Shown here one piece after another: positions 34,796 through 45,195 of a DNA stretch of 64,000 bases. A program made the translations under genes and the position numbers. The stretch is from Lichenifustis flavocetrariae. Lineage in GTDB: Bacteria > Pseudomonadota > Alphaproteobacteria > Rhizobiales > Beijerinckiaceae. The stretch is from contig NZ_JAMOIM010000002.1 of assembly GCF_026130545.1 (NCBI RefSeq), positions 360,038-424,037 of the forward strand. Reading direction: 5' to 3'. Each line of letters opens with the position of its first letter. The stretch's first letter is position 1. Under the pieces are notes generated by a model. The model was not told where the DNA came from. It saw only the letters and a list, made by a program, of their open reading frames with translations, and searched no databases.

Positions 34796-35959
34796 ATGAT
34801 CTGGAAACTACTGTTGTTGCTTGTCCTGCTAGCCGCCATGTGGCTGGGGGACCCTGCCTCCGCGCAAACGTTGTCGTCGGCCAACGTCGTCCCGCTCCGG
34901 GTGCGAACGCCCCATTCCGGGTTCAACCGCTTGGTTGTCAGCATCACCCTGTGTGAGCCGGGGACGGATCGTTGTGCGACGGTCGACGACATCATGGTCG
35001 ACACGGGATCAACAGGTCTGAGGCTCGAAGCCTCGGCCCTCCCGTCGGAGTTCCGGCTCCCGCCATTCCTGGGGCCGGACGGCAAGTCCCTCGCAGAATG
35101 CCTGCGTTTCGTCCACGATGACGCCTGGGGGCCACTATTCCGCGCCGACCTTCGGATCGGCGGCATGACGGTTCCTGGCCTGCCCATCCAGATCATTGCC
35201 GATGATCCCCGGCCCTGCCCCGATGGGTGCCCGATATCCACGGCCAAGCCGACGTCGAACGGGACCCTCGGGATCGGGCCGCATCTGCTCGACTGCCAGG
35301 GAGACTGCTTGCAGGACCCGAGCCGGCCCGGCGTTTTCGAGCAGGAGGGCGGATCGTGGCGTCCGATCCGGGGATCGGTTCCCGCCGCGAGCCGCCTGCC
35401 GAACCCGATTTCTCTCTTTCCAAATCATCGGAACGGCGTCGTGTTCGACCTTCCCGCGGTCCCTGCTCGGGACACCAACGAGATCGTCGGGACCCTGACC
35501 TTCGGGGTCGGGGATGCGGCGAACAACGGGATCGGCGACGCCCGCATCGTCCGGATGGACGAAAACGGCCTCTTCACAACCCTCTACGGCACCGCCGCCT
35601 TTGCCGCGAGCTACATCGACAGCGGCACCGAGACCTACATCCTCGCCGACGATCACCTCCCGCGATGCGCGGGAATGAGCTGGGCATTCTGCGTGTCGCC
35701 CGAACGAACGTTCGCTGCGACGATGGTTGGCTTTGACGGCATGCACGTACCGATCACGTTCAAGGTCGGCGATTATCGAAGCGCCCTGGACCACCACGTG
35801 GGCGCCTGGGACGGGTTCGCAGAAGCAGCGAACGCCTTATCACAGGCGTTCGTATGGGGAGCCCCCCTCTTCCTCGGCCGCAGGATCGCCCTTGTCTTCG
35901 ACGGCATGGAGGTCGATGGACTGAAACGCACGCAGGGTCCCCTCTACGCTTTCCCGTAA
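34796..35959 (+). CDS. DUF3443 family secreted protein with two aspartyl-protease-like motifs
   Basis: An exported 387-aa protein: a signal peptide spans about residues 1-23 (hydrophobic core LLLLLVLLAAMW, cleavage after ASA). The body matches the DUF3443 pattern: NVVPLRVRTPHSGFNRLVVS, CEPGTDRCATVDDIMVDTGS, LAECLRF, and a C-terminal FVWGAPLFLGRRIALVFDG. Two motifs, VDTGSTG at residues 68-74 and IDSGTET at 274-280, have the DTG/DSG form of pepsin-like proteases, one per half. About ten Cys suggest disulfides. The start at 34796 has GGGAGGG just upstream. No function is proven; peptidase activity is a hypothesis. Confidence 0.75.
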   Translation: MIWKLLLLLVLLAAMWLGDPASAQTLSSANVVPLRVRTPHSGFNRLVVSITLCEPGTDRCATVDDIMVDTGSTGLRLEASALPSEFRLPPFLGPDGKSLAECLRFVHDDAWGPLFRADLRIGGMTVPGLPIQIIADDPRPCPDGCPISTAKPTSNGTLGIGPHLLDCQGDCLQDPSRPGVFEQEGGSWRPIRGSVPAASRLPNPISLFPNHRNGVVFDLPAVPARDTNEIVGTLTFGVGDAANNGIGDARIVRMDENGLFTTLYGTAAFAASYIDSGTETYILADDHLPRCAGMSWAFCVSPERTFAATMVGFDGMHVPITFKVGDYRSALDHHVGAWDGFAEAANALSQAFVWGAPLFLGRRIALVFDGMEVDGLKRTQGPLYAFP

Positions 35960-36008
35960 GTGCCCGAGTCCTCTGCCGTCCGTCGTCAAGAGAGTTCGCC
36001 GGCGATCC

Positions 36009-36026
36009 TGAGAACTGGAGTTCTCA
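36009..36026. terminator. Palindromic hairpin between convergent genes
   Basis: TGAGAACT (36009-36016) and AGTTCTCA (36019-36026) form a perfect 8-base dyad with a 2-base centre in the 223-base gap between the DUF3443 gene and the convergent cupin gene. The tight centre fits a protein-binding palindrome as well as a hairpin; position between convergent genes favours a terminator. The rest of the gap shows nothing recognisable. Confidence 0.35.
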
Positions 36027-36182
36027 CAGGTTTGTGGCTCTCCGCGTCGCGATATCCCCGATGCCGTTGACTTGGCCGGCGTTGAGAGCCGGGCAGCAAT
36101 TGCCACCTAGCCGCTCGGGGATGGGCGTTGCCATGGCGCAAGGAGATGGCTGGCCGGCTCCGGCATGCGAACGGGCAACGTC

Positions 36183-36578
36183 CTATGGCTGGTATTGCTC
36201 GTCGGAGACGTGTTCCAGCCAATCCACTGGCGAACCATTCAGCTTCTCCTGAATGGCGATGTGGCTCATGGCAGTGGTAGGCCCGGCACCGTGCCAGTGC
36301 TTCTCGCCCGGTTCGAACCAGACGACGTCCCCTGGACGGATGTCCTCGATGGGGCCGCCCTCGCGCTGCACCCGGCCGAAGCCGGCCGTGACGACCAGCG
36401 TCTGGCCGAGCGGATGGGTGTGCCAGGCCGTCCTGGCGCCGGGCTCGAAGGTGACCAGCGCCATGCCGACGCGGGCGGGCTCGGGTGGATTGTTCAAGGG
36501 ATCAATCCGGACCGTGCCGGTGAACCAATCCGCCGGCCCCTTGCCTGACGGCTGCGAGCCGCTTCGCTTGATGTCCAT
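36183..36578 (-). CDS. Cupin domain protein, (R)-mandelonitrile lyase-like
   Basis: A 131-aa cupin of the type often annotated as mandelonitrile lyase-like or carboxymuconolactone-decarboxylase-associated. The metal motif is [18 protein letters not shown] near residues 44-61 with two His and a Gln, and motif 2 is [16 protein letters not shown] near 83-98. It is divergent from a lysR gene 111 bases away, an arrangement in which the regulator usually controls the enzyme gene. No substrate can be assigned. Confidence 0.82.
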   Translation of the reverse strand: MDIKRSGSQPSGKGPADWFTGTVRIDPLNNPPEPARVGMALVTFEPGARTAWHTHPLGQTLVVTAGFGRVQREGGPIEDIRPGDVVWFEPGEKHWHGAGPTTAMSHIAIQEKLNGSPVDWLEHVSDEQYQP

Positions 36579-36689
36579 GGAATGTCGCTCCGAAAGAGTA
36601 GCCGCTGATCTCTCGTCCGAGAAATAGCACTGCCGCTTGCCCGCGATTAGGCATTAGAATCTGCAAGAGCCCATAAGGTCAGCTTCTGA

Positions 36690-37655
36690 ATGCCGCGCGA
36701 AAGCCTCAATGATCTGTCGGCCTTCCTGACGGTGGCGCGGGAACGGAACTTCACCAGGGCGGCCGCCAAGCTGGGCGTTTCGCAGTCGGCGCTGAGCCAG
36801 ACCATGCGCGGCCTCGAAGCCCGACTGGGCGTGCGGCTGCTGACGCGCACGACCCGCAGCGTCTCCCCGACCGACGCGGGCGAGCGCCTGCTCCGGACGA
36901 TCGGACCCAAGATCGACGATATCCAGGCCGAGCTGGCGGGGATCAGCGATTTCCGCGAGCAGCCGGCAGGCACCATCCGCATCAGCGCCGACGAGCATGC
37001 GGCGGCCATGATCATCTGGCCGGTCCTGGAACGTTTCCTGCCGGACTATCCGGACATCAGCGCCGAGATCGTCGTCGACAACGGGTTGATCGACATCGTC
37101 GCCGAGCGGTTCGACGCCGGTGTCCGAGTTGGGGGCATCGTCGCGAACGACATGATCGCCGTGCCGATCGGTCCCGACATCCACATGGCGGTGGTCGGCT
37201 CGCCGGCCTACCTGGCGGCTCGCAACAAACCCAAGGTCCCCCGGGACCTCACCGACCACCGCTGCATCAACTTTCGCCTGCCGACCTACGGGGGGCTCTA
37301 CGCCTGGGAGTTCGAGAAGGCCGGAAAGGAGCTGAGGGTCCGGGTGGAAGGGCAGTTCGCCTTCAACACGATCGCCTTGATGCTCAGCGCGGCCCTGGCC
37401 GGTTTCGGCCTCGCTTATTTGGCCCTGGATCAGGTTCAGCCGCACCTGGACAGCGGACGGCTCGTCCAGGTACTGGCCGACTGGTGTCCGTCCTACTCGG
37501 GGCATCACCTCTGTTACCCGAGCCGCCGGCAGCAATCCCCCGGCCTTCGCCCTGCTGGTCGCCGCCCTCCGCTTTCGAGCGGGACCGCCGACGCCAGATC
37601 TCCCCTCTCCGTAAGACGCCGCATCCCTGGCGGGCGGTTTGCCGGGCCGACCTGA
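36690..37655 (+). CDS. LysR family regulator with frameshifted C-terminus
   Basis: LysR-type regulator with a normal helix-turn-helix (residues about 1-60: FLTVARERNFTRAAAKLGVS, QSALSQTMRGLEARLGVRLL) and effector domain. Up to about residue 280 (CYPSRRQQSP) it follows the family. At the run of five C at 37537-37541 the frame appears shifted by one base: in the neighbouring frame the expected ending FALLVAALRFR continues and stops at 37614. The annotated reading instead ends in an unrelated Arg/Pro-rich tail at 37655. This may be a real mutation or a sequencing error. It is divergent from the cupin gene. Confidence 0.8.
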   Translation: MPRESLNDLSAFLTVARERNFTRAAAKLGVSQSALSQTMRGLEARLGVRLLTRTTRSVSPTDAGERLLRTIGPKIDDIQAELAGISDFREQPAGTIRISADEHAAAMIIWPVLERFLPDYPDISAEIVVDNGLIDIVAERFDAGVRVGGIVANDMIAVPIGPDIHMAVVGSPAYLAARNKPKVPRDLTDHRCINFRLPTYGGLYAWEFEKAGKELRVRVEGQFAFNTIALMLSAALAGFGLAYLALDQVQPHLDSGRLVQVLADWCPSYSGHHLCYPSRRQQSPGLRPAGRRPPLSSGTADARSPLSVRRRIPGGRFAGPT

Positions 37656-37783
37656 CCGAAGACGGCCCCGCCCGGACCGCCTGCGGCAACGGTCGAGACC
37701 GAACTTGCCGGACTGGTGCCTGACTGCGGGCTTGACCTTACCACGATGGGAAGGTGCAGGAAGGGGATCAAAGGGCAAATCAC

Positions 37784-40402
37784 ATGGTCGGATCAGCACA
37801 AGAACATCGAGTGTCTAAACAGGGCTGCAGTTGCGCAGGTGGTGATCAGCATGCGCCTGCCCGACGAACGCAAATGGTGACGGATCCCGTGTGCGGGATG
37901 TCTGTTGATCCGGCCAAGTCGGTCCACCAGGCCACGCATGGCGGCAGACCCTATCATTTCTGCTCGGCCGGGTGCCGGACGAAGTTCGTGTCCGATCCGG
38001 CGAAGTACATTGCCGCCGGAGCCGCGCACCCGGGTGACGATCATGGGCCTGACTACCACGGAGACCTGTCTGAAGAAGAAGCTTCCGGGTCGGACGAGCA
38101 ACGGATCATCAAGGACCCTGTCTGCGGCATGGTGGTGGACCCGGATACCGCGAAGCATCGGGCCGAGCGTGAAGGTCGCGCCTACTTTTTCTGCTCGGCC
38201 GGATGTCGGACCAAGTTCCTGGCGGACCCTGCCAAGTACCTTTCATCCAAGCCGGCCGATCCTGACGCTCCGGTGCCCGAGGGGGCGATCTACACCTGCC
38301 CGATGCATCCGCAGATCCGGCAGGAAGGCCCTGGAAGCTGCCCTATTTGCGGCATGGCCCTGGAGCCGCTCACAGTCGCGGCGGAGGCGCCGCCCAACCA
38401 TGAGCTGACGGACATGAGCCGCCGCTTCTGGATCGGGCTCGCTCTGACGCTGCCCATCGTGATCCTGGAGATGGGAGGCCACCTACCGGCCCTGGGCCTC
38501 GACAGGCTCATCCCGTCTCACGTGTCGACGTGGGTGCAGTTCGCGCTGTCGACACCGGTCGTGCTGTGGGCAGGCTGGCCGTTCTTCGAGCGCGGCTGGG
38601 CCTCGGTGGTCCACCGTAGCCTGAACATGTTCAGCTTGATCTCGATCGGGACGGGCGCCGCCTACCTCTATAGCCTCGCCGCGACCTTCGTGCCGGGCCT
38701 TTTCCCATCCGGCTTCCATGAGAGTGGCGGCATGGTCGCCGTCTACTTCGAGCCTGCGGCCGTCATCGTCGTCCTGGTGCTGCTCGGTCAAGTGTTGGAA
38801 CTGCGTGCCCGCGACCAGACCGGTGGGGCGATCCGGGCTCTGCTCAATCTGGCGCCCAAGACGGCCTGGCGTGTCGGCGCGGCCGGCCTCGACCTGGAGG
38901 TACCCTTGGCGGAGGTGCAGGTCGGCGATTCACTCAGGGTCCGGCCCGGCAGCGGCGTGCCGGTGGACGGACTCGTGCTCGACGGCAGGAGCGCGGTCGA
39001 CGAATCCATGGTGACGGGCGAGTCGATGCCCGTCGGCAAGGAGGCTGGCGACAAGCTCATCGGCGGCACGGTCAATGGCACCGGCTCGCTCGTCATGCGG
39101 GCCGACAAGATCGGGTCGGACACGATGCTGGCGCGCATCGTCCAGATGGTGTCCGAGGCGCAGCGCAGCCGCGCCCCGATCCAGCGCATGGCCGACACCG
39201 CCTCGGGCTATTTCGTTCCCGCCGTGCTGGCGATTGCCGTCCTGGCATTCGTGGCCTGGGCCGCCTGGGGACCTTCGCCGGCGCTGTCCTATGGGCTGAT
39301 CGCGGCCGTGTCGGTCCTGATCATCGCGTGCCCCTGCGCGCTCGGCTTGGCCACGCCGATGAGCATTGGGGTCGGGGTCGGCAAGGGCGCGAGCTCGGGC
39401 ATCTTGATCAAGTCCGCCGAGGCGTTGGAGCGGATGGAGAAGGTCGACACCCTGGTGGTGGACAAGACCGGTACGCTGACCGAAGGCAAGCCCAAGGTCA
39501 CGGCGATCTTGCCCGCTGATGGTTTGTCCGAGACAGACGTGCTCGCCCTGGCGGCGAGCCTGGAACGATCGAGCGAACATCCGCTCGCCGCCGCCATCGT
39601 GGCTGCGGCACGCGATCGGGGGATCGTCATCCAGGACCCTACGGACTTTGCTTCCGTCACGGGCAAGGGGGTTACCGGAAGGGTCGGGGTCCGCGAGGTA
39701 GCTCTCGGCAACGAGGCGATGATGCAGCAACTCGGCATCCAGTCTGGCTCCCTTGCTGCAAGAGCCGAGGTCCTTCGCGGCGCCGGGGCGACCGCCCTGT
39801 TCATGGCGGTGGACGGCAAGGCGGGCGCGGTGATCGCCATTGCGGATCCGGTCAAGCCGAGCACGGCAGCGGCGCTCGACGCCTTGCGGGCAGGCGGCAT
39901 CCGCATCGTCATGCTGACAGGCGACGACATCGCGACCGCTCAGGCGATCGGCCGGAAACTCGGCATCAAGGAGGTGCAAGGCGGCGTTCTGCCGGAGGGC
40001 AAGCATGCCGCAATCCGCAAGCTCAAGGCCGAGGGCCGCGTCGTTGCCATGGCCGGCGATGGTGTGAACGACGCGCCAGCTCTCGCCGAGGCCGATGTCG
40101 GGATCGCCATGGGGACCGGCGCGGAGGTCGCGATCCAAAGCGCCGGGATCACGCTGGTCAAGGGCGACCTCGCCGGGATCGCGCGTGCCGCCGCCCTCAG
40201 CCGGATGACGATGCGCAACATCCGGCAGAACCTGATATTCGCCTTCGCGTACAACGCCATCGGCATCCCGGTGGCGGCCGGCGTGCTCTACCCGGCCTTC
40301 GGCATCCTGCTCAGTCCCATCTTCGCCGCCCTCGCGATGTCGCTCAGCTCCGTATCGGTCATCGGCAATGCCCTGCGCCTCAGATCCGCGCGCCTCGACT
40401 GA
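37784..40402 (+). CDS. Copper-type P1B ATPase with two N-terminal YHS domains and a heavy-metal-binding domain
   Basis: Metal-exporting ATPase, 872 aa from ATG 37784 (GTG 37754 would add ten residues). Domains in order: a Cys-containing leader; YHS domain 1 (about 33-75, DPVCGM and CSAGCRTKF); YHS domain 2 (about 109-151); a heavy-metal-binding segment YTCPMHPQI to CPICGMALEPL (about 170-195); eight transmembrane helices with the CPC motif in ACPCALGLATP; phosphorylation site DKTGT; and GDGVNDAPAL. CPC and these sensors point to Cu+ (or Ag+) efflux. Usual CopA N-terminal HMA domains are absent. No CueR-type regulator lies nearby; a lysR gene is just upstream. Confidence 0.92.
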   Translation: MVGSAQEHRVSKQGCSCAGGDQHAPARRTQMVTDPVCGMSVDPAKSVHQATHGGRPYHFCSAGCRTKFVSDPAKYIAAGAAHPGDDHGPDYHGDLSEEEASGSDEQRIIKDPVCGMVVDPDTAKHRAEREGRAYFFCSAGCRTKFLADPAKYLSSKPADPDAPVPEGAIYTCPMHPQIRQEGPGSCPICGMALEPLTVAAEAPPNHELTDMSRRFWIGLALTLPIVILEMGGHLPALGLDRLIPSHVSTWVQFALSTPVVLWAGWPFFERGWASVVHRSLNMFSLISIGTGAAYLYSLAATFVPGLFPSGFHESGGMVAVYFEPAAVIVVLVLLGQVLELRARDQTGGAIRALLNLAPKTAWRVGAAGLDLEVPLAEVQVGDSLRVRPGSGVPVDGLVLDGRSAVDESMVTGESMPVGKEAGDKLIGGTVNGTGSLVMRADKIGSDTMLARIVQMVSEAQRSRAPIQRMADTASGYFVPAVLAIAVLAFVAWAAWGPSPALSYGLIAAVSVLIIACPCALGLATPMSIGVGVGKGASSGILIKSAEALERMEKVDTLVVDKTGTLTEGKPKVTAILPADGLSETDVLALAASLERSSEHPLAAAIVAAARDRGIVIQDPTDFASVTGKGVTGRVGVREVALGNEAMMQQLGIQSGSLAARAEVLRGAGATALFMAVDGKAGAVIAIADPVKPSTAAALDALRAGGIRIVMLTGDDIATAQAIGRKLGIKEVQGGVLPEGKHAAIRKLKAEGRVVAMAGDGVNDAPALAEADVGIAMGTGAEVAIQSAGITLVKGDLAGIARAAALSRMTMRNIRQNLIFAFAYNAIGIPVAAGVLYPAFGILLSPIFAALAMSLSSVSVIGNALRLRSARLD

Positions 40403-40440
40403 GAAGAAGGCTCGATGCTGAGATCGACGAAGATTTATCC

Positions 40441-40467
40441 GCTGGGTGGGGCGTTTTGAGACCCAGC
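40441..40467. terminator. Hairpin downstream of the P-type ATPase
   Basis: GCTGGGT (40441-40447) pairs with ACCCAGC (40461-40467) around a 13-base loop, about 40 bases after the ATPase stop. Only a short TT follows, so termination is plausible but not certain. The rest of the 205-base gap to ureD shows no gene. Confidence 0.35.
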
Positions 40468-40607
40468 TTGACTGGAGAAAGAACCGCGCCGAATTTGCCG
40501 GAGGCTTATGTCGTCAAATCATGCGGCCACGGCTGGGGTTTCCACCATGACGGAGAGGCGAGCCTCGGCTTCGGCAGTCCCTCGAGCAGGGCTTGCAACA
40601 TTCCCTT

Positions 40608-41462
40608 TTAAAGCCCGGCGTCTTCTTCTTGCATGCGGCGGGCGGCCGGCGCGGCGCCGTATAGCTCGCGGCGAATGTAGGTCCAAGCTGCCAGGGTGCC
40701 TTTCCGAACGTGGCGCAACTCCCGGCCGGCCAGGCGCACGCCGAGCCCAGCCCCGGCGGGAAGGACACTGGCCGCTGCATAGAGATCGGGAATCTCGGCG
40801 AGCAGCTTGGAAAGCTCGTCGGCCATACGCACGTTCGCGTCGTCCTGTCCCGGCCGGGCAAGCAGCATCGTGCCGAAGGCTTTGTTGGCAGCAGTCCGGC
40901 CGCGCCCAAGGCTTCTAATGTCCATGCGGTCGACCAGCATGGGTTCTCCGCCGCATCGGAGAGTCAGGGTCGAGCAGAGGCGACGAAAGCTTCGATCCAG
41001 CGCCATGGGATCGTGGATGGTGAACGTGTCTGCGACGAGGGCGACACCGCCCGGCGCACAGTCGATGTCGATGATCTGGTCGAGTGCTGCATCAGGGAAC
41101 AGGATCCGGGCTTCCGGGAGGTATTCGAAATAGCCCTCCGGCTTGACCTCAATAGCGACGGCTTCGTGTGTGGTCAGTTCGGGTGCCGCGCGATGGATCG
41201 GCGAGGCCCCCTGCGTGGTGCAATGTGCGGCCGCGCCAGAGCCGATGTGAAACCGCTGGTGCAGCCAATCCCCGCCATGCAGGGCACTGCTGCTCGTTTG
41301 CAGGATCACGGTAAGAAGGTGCGCCGGAGCTTGGTCGAGCGCGAAGGTTCGCGTCAGCACGTAGGGCCAACGGAAAAGCCGGCGGCCGAGGATGGTGCGC
41401 TCGCCGTGGCGCACGAAGGCGAGATCGAGCTGCGCGCGAACTTCCTGTAGCTTCGCTGTCAC
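40608..41462 (-). CDS. ureD: Urease accessory protein UreD (UreH)
   Basis: Scaffold of the UreDFG complex that inserts nickel into apo-urease. The 284-aa product from GTG 41462 shows the UreD pattern: [22 protein letters not shown] near residues 63-84, a [24 protein letters not shown] segment near 106-125, and an [13 protein letters not shown] stretch near 171-183. Its start overlaps the ureG stop by four bases (GTGA). It is the last gene of the - strand urease set, after ureG, which is an unusual place for ureD. Confidence 0.88.
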   Translation of the reverse strand: MTAKLQEVRAQLDLAFVRHGERTILGRRLFRWPYVLTRTFALDQAPAHLLTVILQTSSSALHGGDWLHQRFHIGSGAAAHCTTQGASPIHRAAPELTTHEAVAIEVKPEGYFEYLPEARILFPDAALDQIIDIDCAPGGVALVADTFTIHDPMALDRSFRRLCSTLTLRCGGEPMLVDRMDIRSLGRGRTAANKAFGTMLLARPGQDDANVRMADELSKLLAEIPDLYAAASVLPAGAGLGVRLAGRELRHVRKGTLAAWTYIRRELYGAAPAARRMQEEDAGL

Positions 41463-42100
41463 GCGCGAAACAGCACATCGCGCTCGATCATCCCCACCAC
41501 CGCGTCGATCCCCTCCCCCTTGCGGCAATTGGTGAGAAGCACAGGCCGATTGCTGCGCACCGCGAGCGCTTGCTCATGCATGCGCGCGAGATCGACGCCA
41601 ACGTGGGGGGCGAGATCGGTCTTGTTGATGACGAGCAGGTCGCAGCGGATGACGCCGGGGCCGCGCTTGCGGGGGATGTCGTCGCCCCCCGCGACATCGA
41701 TCACGAACATCCAGAAATCCGTGAGGTCGCGCGAGAAGGTCGAGGCGAGGTTGTCACCGCCGCTTTCGAGCAGGATCAGTTCGACACCGGGGAAGCGGCG
41801 TTCGAGCTCGTCGGCCGCCTCGATGTTCAGCGTCGGGTCCTCCCGGATCACCGTATGCGGGCAGGCCCCCGCCTCGACGGCGGACACCCGCGCCGGGTCG
41901 ATCAGGCCGGAACGCCGAATACGTTCCGCATCCTCGGCCGTGACGAGGTCGTTGGTGATCACGGCGAGGTCAATGCCGCGGCCGAGGAGGGCCGGGATCA
42001 GCCGCTCGACCAGCGCCGTCTTGCCTGAGCCGACCGGACCGCCGATCCCTACGCGCGCCGCGGCGATGCGCGCGCCTTTTGTCTTCTGCACCCCGGTCAT
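41459..42100 (-). CDS. ureG: Urease accessory GTPase UreG
   Basis: SIMIBI-class GTPase that couples GTP hydrolysis to nickel delivery. The 213-aa protein has the P-loop [17 protein letters not shown] near residues 19-35, the metal-binding and signalling motif [15 protein letters not shown] (Cys-Pro-His) near 74-88, [12 protein letters not shown] near 109-120 and [10 protein letters not shown] near 162-171. The ATG at 42100 overlaps the ureC stop by four bases. An ORF extension upstream lies inside ureC and is rejected. Confidence 0.95.
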   Translation of the reverse strand: MTGVQKTKGARIAAARVGIGGPVGSGKTALVERLIPALLGRGIDLAVITNDLVTAEDAERIRRSGLIDPARVSAVEAGACPHTVIREDPTLNIEAADELERRFPGVELILLESGGDNLASTFSRDLTDFWMFVIDVAGGDDIPRKRGPGVIRCDLLVINKTDLAPHVGVDLARMHEQALAVRSNRPVLLTNCRKGEGIDAVVGMIERDVLFRA

Positions 42101-43803
42101 CGCAACATGTATCTCCGGGCGAGCGGGACCTTGGTGGCAGGCTCGCACATCAGCAATGTGCCGTCGGCCCGTACCTCGAAGGTCTGCGGATCGACCTCGA
42201 CGTGGGGCATGGCGGCATTGCGCACCATGTCGGTCTTGCGCAGCTTTCGCACGTTCTTGATCGGCACCATCGCCTTGCCGAGGCCGAGCTTGCGGCCGAC
42301 ATCGGCGTCGAGCGCGAGCTTGGAAACAAAATTGACCCCGAGGTGCTGCGGCGCCGCGCCAAGCGCGCCCCACATGCGCTTCTGGATCATCGGCTCGGCG
42401 AGCCCCAGGCTCCCGTTACCGTCGCCCATCGCGGCCCAGGCGATGAAGCCGCTCTTGATCACCATATAAGGCTTGATGCCGAAGGAGGCGCGCGGCCAGA
42501 GCACGAGGTCGGCCATCTTGCCAACTTCTATCGAACCCACATGGGCGTCGATACCGACCGCGATGGCCGGATTGAGGGTGAGCTTGGCGACATATCGCTT
42601 GATGCGTTCGTTGTCGGCCTTGGCGGTCGTCTCCTCGGGCAGACGGCCGATGCGCTCCTTCATGACGCTCGCGAGCTGCCAGCAATTGGCGACGTTTTCG
42701 GCGAGCCGGCCCATGCCCTGCGTGTCGGTGCCGAAGATCGAGATCGCGCCCATGTCGTGCAAAAAGTCTTCCGCCGCCGCCGACTGCGCCCGAACCCGCG
42801 CTTCGCCGAAGGCGACATCTTCGGGGATGTTGTAGTTGAGCTGGTGACAGATCATGGTCATCGGCACCCCCTCCTCCAAACCGTAGCTCGTGAACGGGTT
42901 GGTGGGATTGGTCGATGACGGGATGACATTGTCGTAGGAGACGACTTTGAGCAGGTCGGGCGCATGGCCGCCCCCTGCCCCCTCGACGTGATACATATGG
43001 ATAGTGCGACCCTCGACGGCCGCCATCGTGTCCTCGCAGAAGCCGAATTCGTTGATTGAGTCGGTGTGCAGATGCACCGCGAAATCGTGACGGTCGGCCG
43101 CGATCAGACTGCCGTCGATCACTGACGGCGCGGCTCCGAAATCCTCATGGATCTTGACCGACATGCCGCCGGCCGCGACCGATTCCTCTACCGCTTCCGG
43201 GTTCGAGGAACCACGCCCGAACAGCGCGTAGTTCAGGGGAGAAAATTCGGCCGCGCGCAGGAACGTGCCGAAGGTCGTGGTGCTGCCGCTGCCGACGTCG
43301 AACAGCGGCCCCGGCCCATTGCCGATCATCGTCGTGGTGCCGCCCGCGAGCGCATGGTCTGATTGTTCGGGCGAGCCGAGATGGGCGTGCGACTCGACCG
43401 CGCCAGCCGTGACGATAAACCCGGCGCCGGAGACCGGCGACGTCGTGTGACCCACCACCATGTCGGGATGCACCCCCGGCATGACATCCGGGTTACCGGC
43501 CTTGCCGATCCCGACGATGCGACCATCGCGGATGCCGATGTCGGCCTTGACGATGCCCGCGACCGCATCGACGATGGTCGCATTCTTGATGACGATATCG
43601 AGGATTTTGTCCGAGGACTTCAGATAGCCGTTGATGCCCTCGCCATCGCGCAGGTTCTTGCCGGCGCCGATCAGCAGTTCATGCCCGTAGACCGTGAAAT
43701 CATGCTCGATCTCGGCGAAGAGTTCGGTGTCGCCCAGCCGCACGAGGTCGCCTTTGGTCGGACCGTAGAGTTCCGCATAGGCCTGCCGGCTCAATCGCGC
43801 CAT
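42097..43803 (-). CDS. ureC: Urease subunit alpha, divergent type
   Basis: Catalytic nickel subunit, 568 aa (normal size). Active-site elements are present: the HAHLGSPEQ region, carbamylated Lys in [30 protein letters not shown], the mobile flap ICHQLN with catalytic His, Arg in EARVRAQ and Ni-ligand Asp in TDTQGMGR. Several of these differ from classical urease (flap CHH becomes CHQ; SDSQAMGR becomes TDTQGMGR; the usual GEVITRTWQ region reads AENVANCWQ), placing it in the divergent urease group that also has a fused gamma/beta subunit. Urea hydrolysis is expected, but activity on a related amide cannot be excluded. Confidence 0.93.
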   Translation of the reverse strand: MARLSRQAYAELYGPTKGDLVRLGDTELFAEIEHDFTVYGHELLIGAGKNLRDGEGINGYLKSSDKILDIVIKNATIVDAVAGIVKADIGIRDGRIVGIGKAGNPDVMPGVHPDMVVGHTTSPVSGAGFIVTAGAVESHAHLGSPEQSDHALAGGTTTMIGNGPGPLFDVGSGSTTTFGTFLRAAEFSPLNYALFGRGSSNPEAVEESVAAGGMSVKIHEDFGAAPSVIDGSLIAADRHDFAVHLHTDSINEFGFCEDTMAAVEGRTIHMYHVEGAGGGHAPDLLKVVSYDNVIPSSTNPTNPFTSYGLEEGVPMTMICHQLNYNIPEDVAFGEARVRAQSAAAEDFLHDMGAISIFGTDTQGMGRLAENVANCWQLASVMKERIGRLPEETTAKADNERIKRYVAKLTLNPAIAVGIDAHVGSIEVGKMADLVLWPRASFGIKPYMVIKSGFIAWAAMGDGNGSLGLAEPMIQKRMWGALGAAPQHLGVNFVSKLALDADVGRKLGLGKAMVPIKNVRKLRKTDMVRNAAMPHVEVDPQTFEVRADGTLLMCEPATKVPLARRYMLR

Positions 43804-43808
43804 CAGGC

Positions 43809-44504
43809 TCAGGCTCCGAGATAGCCGCGGGACTTGGCCAGCGCGAGCGAGGCCTGTTTGGCGCCGGCCGCATCGAGCGCACCGTTCACGAGGCCGGCCT
43901 GGCCACGAACCACGCGGTTGCCCTCGATGGGCACGAGCCGCACCGCCTTGACGACGCCCGGTTCGAACCGGACACCCGTGCCGGCCGGCCGGTCGATCTT
44001 CATGCCCCAGGCTGCCGCACGATCGAAATCGAGCGCGCGGTTGACCTCGAAGAAATGCGTGTGGCTCCGCACCTGCACGTCACGGTCGCCGGTGTTGACG
44101 ACGTCGATGGTGACGGCAGGAAGGTCCGTGAACATCTCGATATCGTCGTCGGGCGAGATGATCTCGCCGGGCACGACCTTGTCCGTGACAGATTTGGTGC
44201 CCGGTGAGATCGGCTCAAACAGCGCGATGACCTTGGTGCCCTCGGCGAACAGGCATTCGATGTAGAGCATGGGGATCATCTCGGCGACGCCGGGCTCGAC
44301 GTCGTCGGTGGTCAGCAGCCGGCTCGCCATGTCGCGGATCTCGTCATAGGGAAAGTCGCGCCGCGCGGCGAGCATCACCTCGTCGGTGAGAAAAGCCACC
44401 GCTTCCGGATGACTCAGCCGGATGCCGAGACGGCGGTTGCGGCGAGCCATTTCGGCCGCCGTGAAGATGATCAACCGATCCATTTCGGTGGGTGACAGGT
44501 TCAT
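43809..44504 (-). CDS. ureAB: Fused urease subunit gamma/beta
   Basis: A single 231-aa chain joins the gamma domain (about residues 1-100, [20 protein letters not shown] and [20 protein letters not shown], which replaces the usual VQVEATFPDGTK) to the beta domain (from about 115: [40 protein letters not shown]). Fusion is known from Helicobacter UreA and from the second urease type of some alphaproteobacteria and actinobacteria. Start is the ATG at 44504 or the adjacent one at 44507. ureC follows 5 bases later. Confidence 0.94.
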   Translation of the reverse strand: MNLSPTEMDRLIIFTAAEMARRNRRLGIRLSHPEAVAFLTDEVMLAARRDFPYDEIRDMASRLLTTDDVEPGVAEMIPMLYIECLFAEGTKVIALFEPISPGTKSVTDKVVPGEIISPDDDIEMFTDLPAVTIDVVNTGDRDVQVRSHTHFFEVNRALDFDRAAAWGMKIDRPAGTGVRFEPGVVKAVRLVPIEGNRVVRGQAGLVNGALDAAGAKQASLALAKSRGYLGA

Positions 44505-44517
44505 CATGGGCTTTGTC

Positions 44518-45195
44518 TCAGGTCGTGAACATGCGGATCGGCCGGGCTTTCCCACGCGACACCGCGATATCGATCAGCGGCGTGAAGCTCGACGGGAGGG
44601 CATCGGGGAGCATGGGCTCCGCCAACAGCTCGGCAAGCACAGCCCGCGCGCTTTGCAGGGCACGCTGGGCCTCGACATGGCCGATCACGCCGAGCCGGAC
44701 GGCGGCGCTGACAAGGCCGTGGACCAGAGTCCAGCCCGAGACCAATTCTGCGGCCTGCGGGGCGAGGCCGGCATCGCGGTAGACGACGGCCTGAACCACA
44801 GGGAGATGACCGAGGTGCGGCGCGTCGGCGAGACAGGTGCGGTAGGCCACCGAGAGCGCGCCGCCGAGTCGCACCGACACGCCCAGCAAGGCGCGGCCCG
44901 CGCGACGCGACCCCTCGCGCATAGGGGCTGACGGGGTGGCGGCCTCGGCATCGCGGTCGATGGCGGCGATTGCCGCGATGTCGCCGGCCCGGTAGGCGCG
45001 GTCGAGCAGCACACGATCCATGCTGTTCCAGCGTAGCGTGAGATGTTCCCAAACGAAATCGTCGAGATCCCGCGCATTCTCCAGCAAACCGTCGGCTGCC
45101 AACCCCTCGATGCCCCACGAGAACGCGAAGCCCCCGGCCGGATAGGCGCTGTCGCCATATTGCAGCAGCGCCAAGGCCGTGGCGGTATCAAACAT
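44518..45195 (-). CDS. ureF: Urease accessory protein UreF
   Basis: All-helical activator that bridges UreD and UreG. The 225-aa product starts [21 protein letters not shown], with the UreF signature [17 protein letters not shown] near residues 13-29 and a C-terminal [10 protein letters not shown]. The start at 45195 overlaps the ureE stop by 8 bases. It is followed directly by the fused ureAB gene. Confidence 0.92.
   Translation of the reverse strand: MFDTATALALLQYGDSAYPAGGFAFSWGIEGLAADGLLENARDLDDFVWEHLTLRWNSMDRVLLDRAYRAGDIAAIAAIDRDAEAATPSAPMREGSRRAGRALLGVSVRLGGALSVAYRTCLADAPHLGHLPVVQAVVYRDAGLAPQAAELVSGWTLVHGLVSAAVRLGVIGHVEAQRALQSARAVLAELLAEPMLPDALPSSFTPLIDIAVSRGKARPIRMFTT

Noticed and set aside
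38930..40138. A 402-codon open frame on the - strand opposite the P-type ATPase
   Set aside because: The + strand frame has every ATPase motif; the - strand product is a compositional shadow.
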